Origin: Gonocerus acuteangulatus
Taxonomy: Eukaryota; Arthropoda; Insecta; Hemiptera; Coreidae
NCBI GenBank assembly: GCA_946811695.1
Contig: OX328125.1
Coordinates: 44,090,086-44,154,085 of the forward strand
Direction of reading: 5' to 3'
DNA: 64,000 nt
The position numbers and the translations under genes are program-made. Below are positions 23,681-34,639 of the stretch, piece by piece. The number at the start of each line of letters is the position of its first letter. Within the stretch, counting starts at the first letter, position 1. Below the pieces are notes generated by a model. That model worked only from the letters and a program-made list of their open reading frames with translations, made no database searches and had not been told where the DNA came from.

Positions 23681-24376
23681 ATGTCCTGTCTAGTCCATTC
23701 TGCTTGCAATGAAGAACGCATCGAAACGCAAAATAGCGGCATGTTTAGTTATTATACAAATGTTGAAAAAAAAAAAATCGTCACAGTCGGTAGCAATGGA
23801 AGAGTATCAGATGGTGGAGTTTTCAGAGCCAGTGGAGTAGCAGATTACATAGAAACTGCAGCAACAGGCCTCGGAAGAAGCTTATGTGTGCCACATGTTT
23901 TTGTGGCGGACGATGCCTTTCCATTACTACCTCATATTATGAAACCATATCCATTTAATAGTCAAGGTTCTATGAGAATTTATAATTACAGACTCTCTAG
24001 AGCAAGGAGAGTAGTAGAAAATTCCTTTGGTCTAATGTCTAGCGTATTTAGAGTATTAAGAAAACCACTTCTTCTTGCACCTGAGCGCGTGGAAATTGGA
24101 GGTATGCCCGTTTGTACATTACACAATTGGTTGTTGTCTTTAAAATATTTTGAAAATGTGTATGCCCCGGAAGGCACATTGGACAGAGAAAATTTGGAAA
24201 CGGGCGAAATAATTCATGGAAGCTGGCGAAATGGAGATATTCCAGCAGACAATCTGCTACCACTGACCCAAGATAGTAATAAATACTCAAGAAACGGTAA
24301 AGAAGTACGCGAAGAGTATAGGGAATATTTTGTAAGCAGCCAAGGACAGGTAACTTGGCAATACAGATTAATGTAA
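23681..24376 (+). pseudogene. PIF/Harbinger transposase (HARBI1-like DDE nuclease), C-terminal remnant
   Basis: The 231-residue frame keeps VGSNGRVSDGGVF (about residues 36-48), the second catalytic Asp in VADDAFPLLPHIMKPYP (Asp77/78) and the catalytic Glu in SRARRVVENSFGL (Glu113), all typical of the Harbinger DDE domain. The first catalytic Asp and the N-terminal helix-turn-helix are missing. The first ~30 residues look unrelated to the family, so an internal deletion probably fused the MITE-like left end to mid-domain sequence. An intact protein would cut and rejoin the element's ends at TWA sites. It is called a pseudogene because one catalytic residue is gone. Confidence 0.9.
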
Positions 24377-24419
24377 ACAATTGAATTAAATAAAGAGATA
24401 AAATAAATAAATAAACATT

Positions 24420-24780
24420 TTATTTACTTACCACAGGTAAATTTCCTATGGCCGGTTTGCATGTTGCACCTCCTCGCAGAAATAATAATAAATTATAATA
24501 CGGCCATCTTGATGCACTTAGTTCTTCTGTTCCCTGACCGGATTTGGCGTTTAGATTTCTTTTTAATTCAGTATTGAATTGAGATCTTAAACTCTTAAAT
24601 TTTTTTTTTTTATCTCTTCGATAGTTGTATTGAATGATTTGGCCATTTCCGCTAAAGCGCCATTTTCTTTATTCTATCTCTATAATCAATGCATTTCACG
24701 TCCCACAGCTCCGGTTTACTTTGGTACATATCGATAAGTTCGATAACTTCAACTTTTAGCCAATCTCTTCTATCCCCCAT
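24420..24780 (-). pseudogene. Harbinger accessory MADF (Myb/SANT-like) protein, frameshifted
   Basis: From a Met at 24780 the frame reads MGDRRDWLKVEVIELIDMYQ and continues with LWDVKCIDYRDR, the N-terminal MADF signature (helix, then the L-W-D motif). After about 40 codons a stop and a frameshift near a poly-A/T run (24601-24612) break it. A second frame then resumes with FNTTIEEIKKK, LRSQFNTELKRN, SGQGTEEL and WPYYNLLLFL, the rest of the domain. MADF partners of Harbinger bind DNA and import the transposase to the nucleus. The gene is convergent with the transposase. Confidence 0.82.
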
Positions 24781-25503
24781 AATGAAAGAGAAAAGTAGAC
24801 AAAATGTTAAAACTCCAGCGATAAAGGTCGGACCTGTTGCAACTAGTAAATAATCAGTGTTTACATCTGTTGGTATAGACGTTTCGGCAATATAGCTAGA
24901 AACCAAGATATTTCTGTCTGACATTTATTTCTCTCTTTATAATCAGCGTATTCACCTGACGGTATAGAAGTGTCGACACTTATTGCTCGGGATAGAAATA
25001 TATATCTCAGACATAAATTGCTCATGGTTTACACTAGTCGCGATTTCTGTCTGATATAAATTTCCTGCAATAACTAGCAAGTGTAAACCCACCCTAATGA
25101 AAAGTCTTAACGAGTTAGACAAGCGAGAAGAAGTGCCCTTTGACACCTCGATGATTAGAAAACATTTCAATCCCTCTGTAAGTTTACCCGATCCACCATT
25201 CAACGATCCCAATACTTTCAGACCTTCCTGTCATTTACTCTGAATTCTTCATCTCTCTGGAAACCTCTCTGCTGTCTCTTCCTCTTCTCTCTCTCTCTCC
25301 CTCGCTCTTTCTCTCTTACTCCCTCCCGCACTTTATCTCTCATTCTCTATTATTTATCTCGCTCTCACTCTTCTCTGTGTATCCATATACATCTTCCATA
25401 AACCATTAAGAAAAACGACTAAGAATAGTGCTTCGAAGTAGTTTTGTCGGTTCTATTTTCTCACATTTCAGCCATATGTCAATGTAACTATAAAGTTGAA
25501 GGG

Positions 25504-25587
25504 CTCTTCCAACTAGACTATAGAGGAATATCTCTTCCAACTAGACTATAGAGGAATATCTCTTCCAACTAGACTATAGGGGAATAT
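25504..25587. repeat. 28-bp tandem triplication
   Basis: Three almost identical 28-bp units begin with ctcttccaactagac. Only one base differs between units, so the array is young. Confidence 0.9.
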
Positions 25588-26359
25588 GCAGACGGTTTAC
25601 AATGATGATTTATTATTTATTTATTTATTACTATTACTATATAGGATTATTCTCTATTGTCTTCCATCATCAGAAGAATATATCCATTTGTTTTTAAACA
25701 GCGATCTAGATGAGCTCTGACTGTCGATATATTAAAACAAAAAGATACTGCTATGGAAGAAATTAACATATTTTTAAGCAAAACACTGAACTCCAAATCC
25801 CACCTTGAATACATTCAACTCAGTCTCTTGCTTTTTTTTTATTGCTCATGCATTGCTTTTTTTTATAGTCTTTCCGTTTTACCTAATAGTTCCATTTGTA
25901 TTGAGTATAATAAAGTACTCAATGTAAAATTTACTAAAAGTATAATTTGTAATGGGAAAGTGAGTCTTTCTGGGACTTTAACAATTTAATACTATTTAAT
26001 CTTTTTCAGAAATTTATTTTTCTGAAGAGATGTTGAAATCACATATTGACCAAGACTAGAGGAGAATTCCTGGTAAAAAAATATGTTTGACTATATTTTA
26101 ACCTATTTTCATATGAAATATGTACTTTCTTACAAAGCACATACTTGAATAAATTGTTGAACTAAGGCTGAAAAATTGTCTTATTTACCGAACACACGAC
26201 TGAATCTTCAATACGATTGTAATACATTAGGGAACTTAAATTTGTGGCATACTACAAACATTTTAAAACTTGTGGCTTTGGAAAAAGACTTACCAAATTC
26301 TCATACAATTCGAAACATTAAGGAATCAAAGAATGGATAAACTTAAAATAAGGGGTAGT

Positions 26360-26362
26360 AAC

Positions 26363-26402
<40 letters not shown>
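26360..26402. repeat. Poly(T) tract
   Basis: About 38 T residues. No SINE tail motif follows, so its origin is open. Confidence 0.85.
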
Positions 26403-26404
<2 letters not shown>

Positions 26405-26611
26405 CGAAAAAGTTAAAATTTGACTGTTAAAAAAACATTTATTTTATAAGTTAAAAAATAAGTTACAAAAAAACTTTAATTTAAAAGTTTTAAGAGGAAA
26501 CGTTATTTAGGAAATTAGGTAGGTACATGAAAATAAAAGTTGAAGTAATACTTTCATTTTTGTTCAATGTGAAATAAAAGTTTTAAATATTTCAATAAAG
26601 AATTTTAGGGT

Positions 26612-26830
26612 TTTGTTGGTTTACAATACCTGGAATACTGGGAAGAAAGAAAATATATACTTCCATACCTATATTAAATAGCACTTATCCTACATGGAAG
26701 CCAAGCCCAGCCACACAAGTAAGTGTTGAAAGGGCCTTTTCAGCTTTAAAGTTTGTAATAATTGATTAAAGATATGATCAAAATTCCACTATCTTACTGG
26801 GTAAATTATTATAAAAACTGAATTAATTCT
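26612..26830 (+). pseudogene. hAT transposase C-terminal (dimerisation) remnant
   Basis: One frame reads YLEYWEERKYILPYLY and, after a stop, continues through a second frame with PATQVSVERAFSALKFV, the signature of the hAT C-terminal dimerisation domain. A stop follows (FVIID then stop). No N-terminal part, zinc finger or TIR was located. The hAT-type MITE at 39175-39511 shows that the superfamily was active here, though no link between the two is shown. Confidence 0.78.
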
Positions 26831-27296
26831 TAAAAATAAGTGAAATGCTCTTTGTTTAAAAATTTAGTTTTGTTTATTTACTGAAATATATTTGTTGATG
26901 CAAAACAAAAAATAAACATTAGTAGCTTCAATTTATTCCTTTAAACTTTTTCCTTTTGAGTATTTTAATAACAATTCCTTTAAAACTTTTATTTTTTAAG
27001 TTGAAAAATAACAGTTAAAAAAAGTTTAAACCCAAAAAGTTTTTTTATAACTTTTACTTTTCCAAAATGAAAATAAAAGTAAAAGTTTAAAAAATACTTT
27101 TTTAAAATATAAGTTAACAATTATTTTCAACCCCTGCCTTATACGCAGACATACCTAAATTGGAAAAAAACAAATATTTATTTAGAAGAAATTCTGGTCC
27201 AAAGATTTCTCACAAAATAGAAAGTAATTTCTCTGCAGAGTTTCTCGTGTTTATTATTATCGATATGGTTATAAGGGAATCAATCTAATTGTATTT

Positions 27297-27299
<3 letters not shown>

Positions 27300-27340
<41 letters not shown>

Positions 27341-27350
27341 AACTTAATGC

Positions 27351-27391
<41 letters not shown>
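27300..27391. repeat. Two (TA)n tracts left of the Penelope-like locus
   Basis: TA runs at 27300-27339 and 27357-27391 flank a short unique stretch. A matching tract bounds the other side of the locus at 28331-28385. Confidence 0.95.
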
Positions 27392-27396
<5 letters not shown>

Positions 27397-27496
27397 TATT
27401 CTTATAGATGACCCAAAATATCCAAATTCTTTTTTATCCTAGTAGGCATGAGGTCATTAAAGCAGTCTTCCCTTTTTTTATACTACTTTATTTATT

Positions 27497-27545
27497 GGGC
27501 CCAACATGTTTCGTGCGTCTTTTCTTCGCACCTCTTCAGGGGCAC
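27497..27545 (-). ncRNA. Hammerhead-ribozyme-like motif (left Penelope arm)
   Basis: On the minus strand the order is stem I GUGCCC, core CUGAAGA (fits CUGANGA), stem II GUGCG...CGCAC around a 9-base loop, GAAA, a self-complementary CAUG in place of stem III, UU, then GGGC to close stem I. The very short stem III is known from Penelope ribozymes, which are thought to act as dimers or concatemers. The cleavage triplet would be GUU. Confidence 0.7.
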
Positions 27546-27894
27546 TTCTATAACAAAATATCATTTTTTTTTTTTTGAACATCACAGAAACCTTTTTTTA
27601 TTATATTAAAACTATCAATGTTCCACAAAATGCATTTAAAAAAAAATATCATGCTTACTTAAATATTACCCCTACCCTAAATATTGAAATAATTATAACT
27701 AAATTACATATTTTTATAAAAAGTGTTAAGCCCTACCTTGCAAGGAAGTCCTCTCGTTCCCAAGTACTCCCTCTGGAGTCCGGCTTATTACTAACCCTGT
27801 AAGTGGATTGCCAAAATGGCCCTGTCGTTATCTGTCCTTAGTTGTTTTCCTAGTTAAGTCTACTCGTCAAATATTTTTTAAAATTTTTTGGGTA

Positions 27895-28086
27895 TTAATC
27901 TATTATACCATGGAAAATTTGGTGTACATTTTTCAGATCAGTTCTTTTGTTCACTGCTATTTTTGAATTTTTTAAAATATAAATATTTTCTTTTATTTTT
28001 ATTTTTAGGGTATTTCTTTCTTTATTTAATATTTTGAATTCTTTAAAATTGAAACCGTGTTTTTTTGTTATTGCATGATCCGTCAT
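27895..28086 (-). pseudogene. Penelope-like ORF C-terminus (GIY-YIG region end)
   Basis: The 63-residue frame shows DHAITKKHGFNFKEFKILN, then NKERN...IKENIYI and VNKRTDL. This matches the end of Penelope-like ORFs downstream of the GIY-YIG endonuclease (H...H-F-F...KIL...E...E-I...N-R-D). The catalytic GIY-YIG motif and the reverse transcriptase are not present. It lies exactly in the loop between the inverted arms. Confidence 0.72.
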
Positions 28087-28212
28087 GAATCCGTCGTTGA
28101 ATTCTTTTTTTTTTTTAATGCATTTTGTGGAACATTGATAGTTTTAATATAATAAAAAAAGGTTTCTGTGATGTTCAAAAAAAAAAAAAAAAAATGATAT
28201 TTTGTTGTAGAA

Positions 28213-28259
28213 GTGCCCCTGAAGAGGTGCAAAGAAAAGACACACGAAACATGTCGGGC
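28213..28259 (+). ncRNA. Hammerhead-ribozyme-like motif (right Penelope arm)
   Basis: The order is stem I GUGCCC (28213-28218), core CUGAAGA (28219-28225), stem II with loop AAAGAAAAGA, GAAA (28246-28249), CAUG (28250-28253), UC, then GGGC. The cleavage triplet is the canonical GUC. Stem II is slightly weaker than in the left arm (GUG/CAC core with a C-A mismatch). Confidence 0.75.
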
Positions 28260-28328
28260 CCAATAAATAAAGTAGTATAAAAAAAGGGAAGACTGCTTTA
28301 ATGACCTCATGCCTACTAGGATAAAAAA

Positions 28329-28330
<2 letters not shown>

Positions 28331-28385
<55 letters not shown>
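28331..28385. repeat. (TA)n right of the Penelope-like locus
   Basis: A pure TA tract of about 55 bp mirrors the tracts at 27300-27391. Confidence 0.95.
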
Positions 28386-28392
<7 letters not shown>

Positions 28393-29139
28393 ACATACAT
28401 GTATAGCATTAGGATCAGGATTTAGTGGCGTGTATATATACACGTATATATATGTGTGTGTGTGTGTTTTTAGGCCCTTGCTTTTTTATGTATACCAATT
28501 TTTGGCTTACTGATGCACAATTTTGTTAAGTTTGGTAGATTCTATATGCTAACATATCTAAGTGCTCAAGCTGTAATTGCTCACTTCCGGTTCACTTTGG
28601 AATGTTTTACTACACATCTGTTACTAGCACATTAGAATTATTAAACACTTCTAGTGGCAATATATTCTCTTAAATGTGGAAAAGTTATTCTATTAGTGCT
28701 GCCATTGTGCTCGATGAAGCAGAATGTGAGACAATTGTTTGCGTCCATTACATAGAAACTTTAACATTTAACAATCTCGATGGTATTTCGCTCTAATAGA
28801 AGGGTAATTTCTGAAAAAGCCAGTGTTATAACATTTAAAAACTTATAATAACGGTTTTTATTGTATAAAAGGTTGAATTAAATAAGTATTGTTCAGTTTG
28901 AAATTTACTATTAAATTTAAAAGGAATAAAAAATGATACCATTTAGTTTGCTTTTTAATGGGAAACGAATTCAAGTCTTTTGGAGTTTTTTTCACAAATT
29001 ATTTATAAAGTTGTTTAAGGAAGAGTATTAAAATTTAAAAAAACTATGAGTGAAATAAATCTGATAAAAATGAAATTTATTTATGTTTTATTAATGAATG
29101 AGAATATTAATTCATAAAACTATTGTCGATGCCTCTATA

Positions 29140-29290
29140 CTGAATCGCATAATCTTGTTTTTTTTGTGGGTATGTTTTGATACTGTCTTTGTACGACATG
29201 TCTTTTGTAATGAGTTCAGACTGTAGTGATATTGTCAAGTACGCACGACAAATTTCACATGTGGGTTTCTTCTGTCTTGTTATTAGAAAC
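29140..29290 (-). pseudogene. Diverged I-group-like LINE C-terminal zinc-finger scrap
   Basis: A minus-strand frame reads TEET and, one frame over, TCEICRAYLTISLQSEL. This resembles the CxxC segment of the LINE family C-termini (PKCTTCNTDLTVN). It is too short and broken for a firm call. Confidence 0.4.
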
Positions 29291-29295
29291 CATAA

Positions 29296-29394
29296 TTAAG
29301 ATCAATTATATATGGTACACCACTACCGTTTCTAATAAAATAAATAAATAAATTATTAGAAACGGTAGTGGTGTACCATATATAATTGATCTTA
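29296..29394. repeat. 41-bp inverted repeat with (TAAA)n loop
   Basis: The arms 29296-29336 and 29354-29394 are exact reverse complements over 41 bp. The 17-base loop is TAAA repeats like the tail of the adjacent LINE. Confidence 0.9.
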
Positions 29395-29826
29395 ATTGGC
29401 CAGTCCTATGTCGAGCAAATACAACATTCTATTACCTCGATGACTGAATGGCCAATCGTTGACGGTGAGTCACACATGAAACACTGTCTGTACGACGTCT
29501 CCAGACAGCGTGAGTCTGAATGGTGCCGGAGACGCCTCGAACAGGTCTAAGGCACTTTGCCAGCTAGGCAAGTCCTCTGCTCTCTCACTGGCTCGCTTTG
29601 CTCTCGTTTGGAAAATTGAATCAGGACATGTTGAATTATTTATTTATTTATTTATTTATGATGATGCTCCGCATCTAAAGCGAAGAGCATTTAATTCCCT
29701 GTATTAAGCTGATGCAGGTGTTGAACCTAACGATGTCACTCCAAAACAGTAGTTGCTACAGACAATGATGTATAGTAATGATAAGTATGTATAAGGTATA
29801 AATAGTAATTTCTAATATGTTATGTA

Positions 29827-30021
29827 TTATATTTTGTCGTACATGTTAGTGTTTTTTAAATATGTCAATATTGTGTTAATATAATGGCTGCCTTCAGAAA
29901 GTATGTCTGTCAGGTCATGAGGAATGTCCAAGTTATGCCGTAACCGACAGTCTGTTAGAATATGATTTACAGTAAGATCTGTGTTACAAGTCGTGCATTT
30001 GGGTTTGTCCGTTTTTGTCAT
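29827..30021 (-). pseudogene. LINE ORF2 C-terminal CCHC-like domain
   Basis: The frame begins MTKTDKPKCTTCNTDLTVNH, giving Cys-x2-Cys, His and a later Cys (ILTDC), and ends LTYLKNTNMYDKI. It continues the same ORF2 as the RNase H at 30079-30525 after a break near 30025-30075. Confidence 0.75.
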
Positions 30022-30078
30022 CAGGTACTCGTGGGTAATGCGTGTATGGCCGATTCTTAGTCTCGCAAGGACTACTTC

Positions 30079-30525
30079 TTATCGGCGTGAGCTCCTGTAC
30101 GATGATGTCCAGTCTGTAATAGTCGGTTTAATAGTCCTTAGTTTATTGTCAGTCACAGTATGCCAATCAAGTCGCCATTTGTCGAGTATGATTCTGGTAG
30201 TATGTCGAGTAACATCTTTGTGAAATAGTTCAAAATGTTGGTATGTCTGTTCTTCTGTCACAAGTCTAGCATGCCTGTCAGCTGTCGTATTTTGTCCGAG
30301 GTCTTTATGTCCAGGCAGCCATGAGAGTGTTATATGTTTTCCTGTAGTCTGTAAGTCGTTTATTTTATCTTTTATTTCAGTGCATATGGGGTGGCATGTA
30401 TACATATTTTGGAGACATTGCAGCGAACCCAACGAGTCACTGAAAATGATAATATGTTTATGATGTGTATTTGGTGTATTGATCAATGCAAGGAGGATAG
30501 CATATAGTTCTGCCCCTAGAATCAT
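30079..30525 (-). pseudogene. LINE ORF2 RNase H domain
   Basis: The 148-residue frame holds AELYAILLAL (Glu6), IIIFSDSLGSL (Asp30) and LSWLPGHKD...TADRHAR (Asp83), the conserved RNase HI layout of I-group non-LTR elements. The first acidic position survives upstream as WTIHTDGKL near 30725-30755, separated by stops. In an intact element this domain removes RNA from the RNA-DNA hybrid during reverse transcription. Here it is fossil. Confidence 0.85.
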
Positions 30526-31509
30526 ATGCTATTGAATTAACTTGCCATGATAGATCAGTGAGACTGCGTATTTAAAACTTAGCCGAAGTGTTCCGAATGA
30601 GGCGAGAGGCTCGAATGTGCGTATACCATAGACTTCAGTGATTCAAGAGTGACCTGTACAAATGGTGAATGAGCTGGGGCGACACCTATTCCCTCGTGTG
30701 GGGAAGGCATATAGTTTGGTAGTTTTCCGTCTGTATGGATCGTCCAGGAATGCCAAAAGTATTTGTTTGTAATTCCGTTTATGTCTTCATGTGTCAGAGG
30801 TCTCTCTCTTGCAGAGTCTGTTTAAAGCGATTTTTGTGTGTCTTCAGTTGAAATTTTCGCAATTCAATAAATTTTATAATTAGGGAGCCAGTAAAAAGTT
30901 AAATGTTTACCTAGAGATTCTATTGGTATTATTGTGAATACCGGATAAGATGGGTATTTGTCTTATTGTTCTTGAAGTTTACATAAAGTTAATTTAAATA
31001 AAGTAATATTAAATATCAACATATTTAGAAATGAAACTCCTTCCGATCCTGAATTTCCCTGAGGAGAAAGGTAAAGAAAAAAAGGAAAAACTTTGCAAAC
31101 AAGCCGAATGAACTTCGGGGAAACGAGAAGGACATTTAAAAAAAAAAAAGAAATTTTCTCTACCGAAAACTAATATAATGAGGTCCATGCAAAATGGACG
31201 AAACTGGTAATTAACCAATATTAATAATTGAACTATAATTCTACAATTACATAATGAACATTCCTTAACTAATATTATATTTTATAAAATTTAAAATTAT
31301 TACCGGCAGATTCGAGAAAACGCAAAAAAAATCTAATCGAATAATATCTAATTAATAGGAAGCAGTATTTTGTAGTGAACAATGACTGCAATAAATCAGA
31401 GCTAAAAAATGTGTATCTTATCTATAAGTGGCTGATATTTTTTTTGTAAGCAAATGGCGTACTTTCTCAACAATAGAAATAAAGGAGTTTTTCTCAATAT
31501 AGCTATTGA

Positions 31510-31542
31510 TGAGAGAAAAAAAAAAAAAAAAAAAAAAAAAAA
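31510..31542. repeat. Poly(A) tract
   Basis: About 27 A residues with no recognisable element next to it. Confidence 0.8.
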
Positions 31543-32224
31543 CAAGAAAACAGTACTATATTTTGGGAATTGATGCTTGAACAGAATCTCAGATTCCAGA
31601 AAATAAAAACGTATTATGCACACAGCTTGCTCTATTTTAGCAAAATTAAAGTTATTACAAATTACTGAACTGGTAAATTCATATTAGGTAATTTTTGAAT
31701 GTTAACTATATGGCCTGCAGAAAAAATCACGAATTATAGGGCAATAAATAATAAGCTAATTAAATTTGGACCCCCTAATCATATATTAAAATTAGGAAGG
31801 AGAACAAAAACGAAATACCTTTAGAAATGGAAATTTTAACACCACTATCTTTGTATATTATAGCAACATTAAAATAGGTAAATCATAATTCAACCCAATA
31901 TGTAATACACTGAGATGACCATTATTAGTTTATAAAGCTAAAGACGAAAATAAAAATCAAGCTACATACGACAGCTCTTTTTAGGAAAGGTGTGAAATTT
32001 CGTGAAACAGTTTTGTTTAACTTCCTTCATCCAAAGTTAAGGAATATCTAGATGACCAAACCGGTTTGATTTTTTTTTTGTTGCATTACGTTATATCTGA
32101 TTTGCACTTATTAATATTACCTTTCGAGGACAGTGTTACACATCACACAATTTATAGATCATCCCCGTCCATCTCGGTTTATGCTGGTGGAGTGTAGAAT
32201 GGGTCGATCCAAGTTTTTCTGCTA

Positions 32225-32425
32225 TCTTTTCGTTAGCAGGATTTTCTTATTTCAGTAGACTGTAAGAGTTCCTTGTCAAGCTATGTAGGTCGACCTGTAC
32301 GAGGCTTGTCCTCAAACTTGCGGCTTAGCGATACAATTCCTTTGAACCACCGATGCACTTGTCGCTCACTAATAACATTTTCCATATATTTCTACAAGTT
32401 TTCGATAAATTTAACTAGAATTTTC
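32225..32425 (-). pseudogene. mariner transposase N-terminal helix-turn-helix remnant
   Basis: The minus strand reads ISERQVHRWFKGIVSLSRKF, then EDKPRTGRPT and a stop. This matches the mariner (IS630-Tc1) N-terminal DNA-binding domain and GRPR-like linker. Stops and drift follow. It is a different copy from the mariner at 43292-44619 and no TIR was found. Confidence 0.7.
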
Positions 32426-33565
32426 TCCTTTATCTACTATCTACTAAGCATAGCATGGGGCATGTGGTGATTTGAGAGATCCATTTCAAATGAAATTTCA
32501 GCTCAGGATAAATAAGTTTCGCCAACCAAAAAATGATAAATAGAAGTGCACTTAATGCTACATTAAAAAAAAATTTAAACACAAATAAATTGTATAGGAG
32601 GGAACATAAACTGACAGAATATTAAAAACCGACATTACTTATGGGATGACCTGATTTATTATTTTCATTATTTTAAACGTTTGGTTCTGCGTTTGTTAAA
32701 TATTGTCATAAATGTTGTCATCATTAAAAATGTTAGTTAATTAATTAATAGTAATTATAATTGTATGGATTACAAATTTAAATAATGAGCTCCTCGAAAC
32801 AAAGAATATTCTATTCTATTCAATATTTAATGTATTGTTCATAAAGAAAAATAGTAGATAATATCAGGTGGAGAATATTTGATTATGACGAACCGTAACT
32901 GTAAGGACGAAGTTAAAGTACTAACGAGAAGCAATGAAAGAAACAACTCAGCAAGATATCTCACCTGTTTTAATTAAAGTAAATTTATGAAGGGAAGCTT
33001 CTGTTTGAAGTATTCATCACCGCTATTTCCATCAAGGAACTGAGTCTTGGCAATATTCTTGTATGAGAAACTTCCCACGCAGACTCATAATTTGGATAAT
33101 TAATTGTACATCTTCCCACTTTAAACGTCTTCGGCTAATGAATTGCAAGAACAATTTCCTGAATGGGAGTTTTATGAAGGATTCTCTCTTCCCGTTTCTT
33201 GTCAGAAGAAAGATGAATTCTCGAAAAGTCGTTAATGAAATATGAGAGACCGTTTGGGTGAAAATATTTCAGTTTAGGAGGTAACCGATTCCAAGGTTAC
33301 GCAGAAATTGAAAATGAGACGCAAAAGAAAAAAAAAAAGAATTATTTTAAAATGAATCATTAGCTATAAGAAAAGGTACAAATAACACTTATCTCCATAC
33401 ACTACAAGACGTCACAAATTGTGAACGACATGGAGCAATATTAGCTAAAAGCGTGGTCATCTCGCATTAGGAATTGGTGCTCATTGCAAAACCAATTGAT
33501 TAATTTGCGTGCAGGGGCCATTATTTTTGAGGCATTAAGATTGTCGGCAGTGCAATTAGATCTAA

Positions 33566-34448
33566 GAGTTCGTTTACATATGATATTTATTGCAGGATAT
33601 TTATGTCAGACAGAAGTTGTGACTAATGTAAACTGCGAACAATTTATACCTAAGATAAATATTTCTATCACGAGCTATAATTATATGTCGACAATTATAA
33701 TTGTCGACACTTCTATACCATCAGGTGTAAACACTGTTTATAAAGAGAAGAATTTAATGTCGAGAACTACTAGCTGTTTTGTCGACACTTCTATACGATC
33801 AGGTGTAAACACTGTTTATCAAGAGAAGAATTTAATGTCGAGATACATATCATGGCTACTAGCAGTTTAGTCGACACTTCTATACGATCAGGTGTAAACA
33901 CTGTTTATAAAGAGAAGAATTTAATGTCGAGATAAATATCATGGGTACTAGCAGTTTTGTCGACACTTCTATACGATCAGGTGTAAACACTGTTTATAAA
34001 GAGAAGAATTTAATGTCGAGATAAATATCTTGGCTACTAGCTGGATTGTCTACACTTCTATACCATCAGGTGTAAACACTGTTTATAAAGAGAAGAATTT
34101 AATGTCGAGATAAATATCTTGGTTTCTAGCTGGATTGTCGACAATTCTATACCATCAGCTGTAAACACTGTTTATAAAGAGAAGAATTTAATGTCAGAGA
34201 TTAATATCTTGGCTACTAGTTGTTTTGTTGACACTTCTATACCATCAGAAGTAAACACTGATTATTGGCGCCATGACCTAAGATGGGCCGTACACTTATC
34301 GCAAATATCAACAAATCCAGACACAAGCACATACGTATCAATGGCATAAATGTTTAGCTATTTCTATCAGTATGTAAACTTGCAAGGGAATATCAAAACG
34401 GCACCTGACATATTTAGCCTGTGAGAAGTGTCAGGTGTAAACGCACAC
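33566..34448. mobile_element. PIF/Harbinger MITE expanded by an internal tandem array
   Basis: The left end gagttcgtttacatatg and the right end cagGTGTAAACGCAC are diverged Harbinger ends like those at 15682 and 23491. TAA precedes the left end, but the matching right duplicate is blurred. Its length (about 880 bp against 415 bp for the intact MITEs) is explained by the 89-bp array at 33703-34265. Plus-strand frames through it are not genes. Confidence 0.8.
33703..34265. repeat. 89-bp tandem array inside the MITE
   Basis: The landmark gtcgacacttctatac recurs at 33703, 33781, 33870, 33959, 34048, 34137 and 34227. Spacing is 78 and then 89 or 90 throughout. Each unit also holds aggtgtaaacactg and gagaagaatttaatgtc. 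In the 415-bp MITEs this segment is present once. Confidence 0.93.
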
Positions 34449-34639
34449 AAACCCACCAGAATGCTTATGAGGAGAACCGCCAAGACGTCCTATGATTTGC
34501 AATATATTTGTACTGAAATGTAAAGCTATCGGAACCCCAGGTGTCACTGAGTTTTTAATAAGCAATATTCTCGAAAATAAACTGGAAGAAACGTTAAACA
34601 AAATCTTCTCTCATTAAGAGAGCTAACCTAACGCTCTTT

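Larger units (their letters stand above)
23491..25094. mobile_element. PIF/Harbinger transposon with two decayed genes, 1604 bp
   Basis: The left end GGGTGCGTTTACACTTG and right end CAAGTGTAAACCCACCC are terminal inverted repeats. TAA duplicates (23488-23490, 25095-25097) fit the TWA target of PIF/Harbinger. Inside are a plus-strand transposase remnant (23681-24376) and a convergent minus-strand MADF-type gene (24420-24780), the classic two-gene arrangement. The ends match the MITEs at 15682, 16199, 33566, 44620 and 61478, so this is a coding relative of that family. It is internally deleted and cannot encode a complete transposase. Confidence 0.93.
27405..28335. mobile_element. Penelope-like element: inverted arms around a GIY-YIG 3' fragment
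   Basis: Two arms of about 235 bp (27405-27650 and 28100-28335) are near-perfect inverted repeats, each bordered by (TA)n. The loop holds the end of a Penelope-like ORF on the minus strand. Each arm carries one hammerhead-ribozyme-like motif, as expected of Penelope pseudo-LTRs. The arms contain the same aggggcacttctataac, tgggcccaa and poly-T landmarks. The reverse transcriptase is absent. Confidence 0.75.
29638..30830 (-). mobile_element. I-group LINE with RNase H, 5'-truncated (copy 2)
   Basis: The 3' end (left) is a TAAA-type tail with gatgatgctccgcatctaaa. Going 5' on the minus strand come a zinc-finger C-terminus (29827-30021) and an RNase H domain (30079-30525 plus a decayed start to about 30760). 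Stops and a frame change separate the parts. No reverse transcriptase core is seen. Related copies lie at 14012, 34640 and 41360. Confidence 0.85.
30840..33560. other. AT-rich sequence; only the mariner scrap at 32225 recognised
   Basis: Apart from the poly(A) tract and the mariner remnant I see no gene or repeat. Short frames at 31009, 31402 and 33063 are unsupported. Confidence 0.45.

Noticed and set aside
33703..34265. CRISPR array
   Set aside because: Units are continuous 89-bp repeats without unique spacers, in eukaryotic TE sequence.
33484..34349. Repetitive protein encoded by plus-strand frames
   Set aside because: The repeats are the 89-bp MITE array; frames are incidental.
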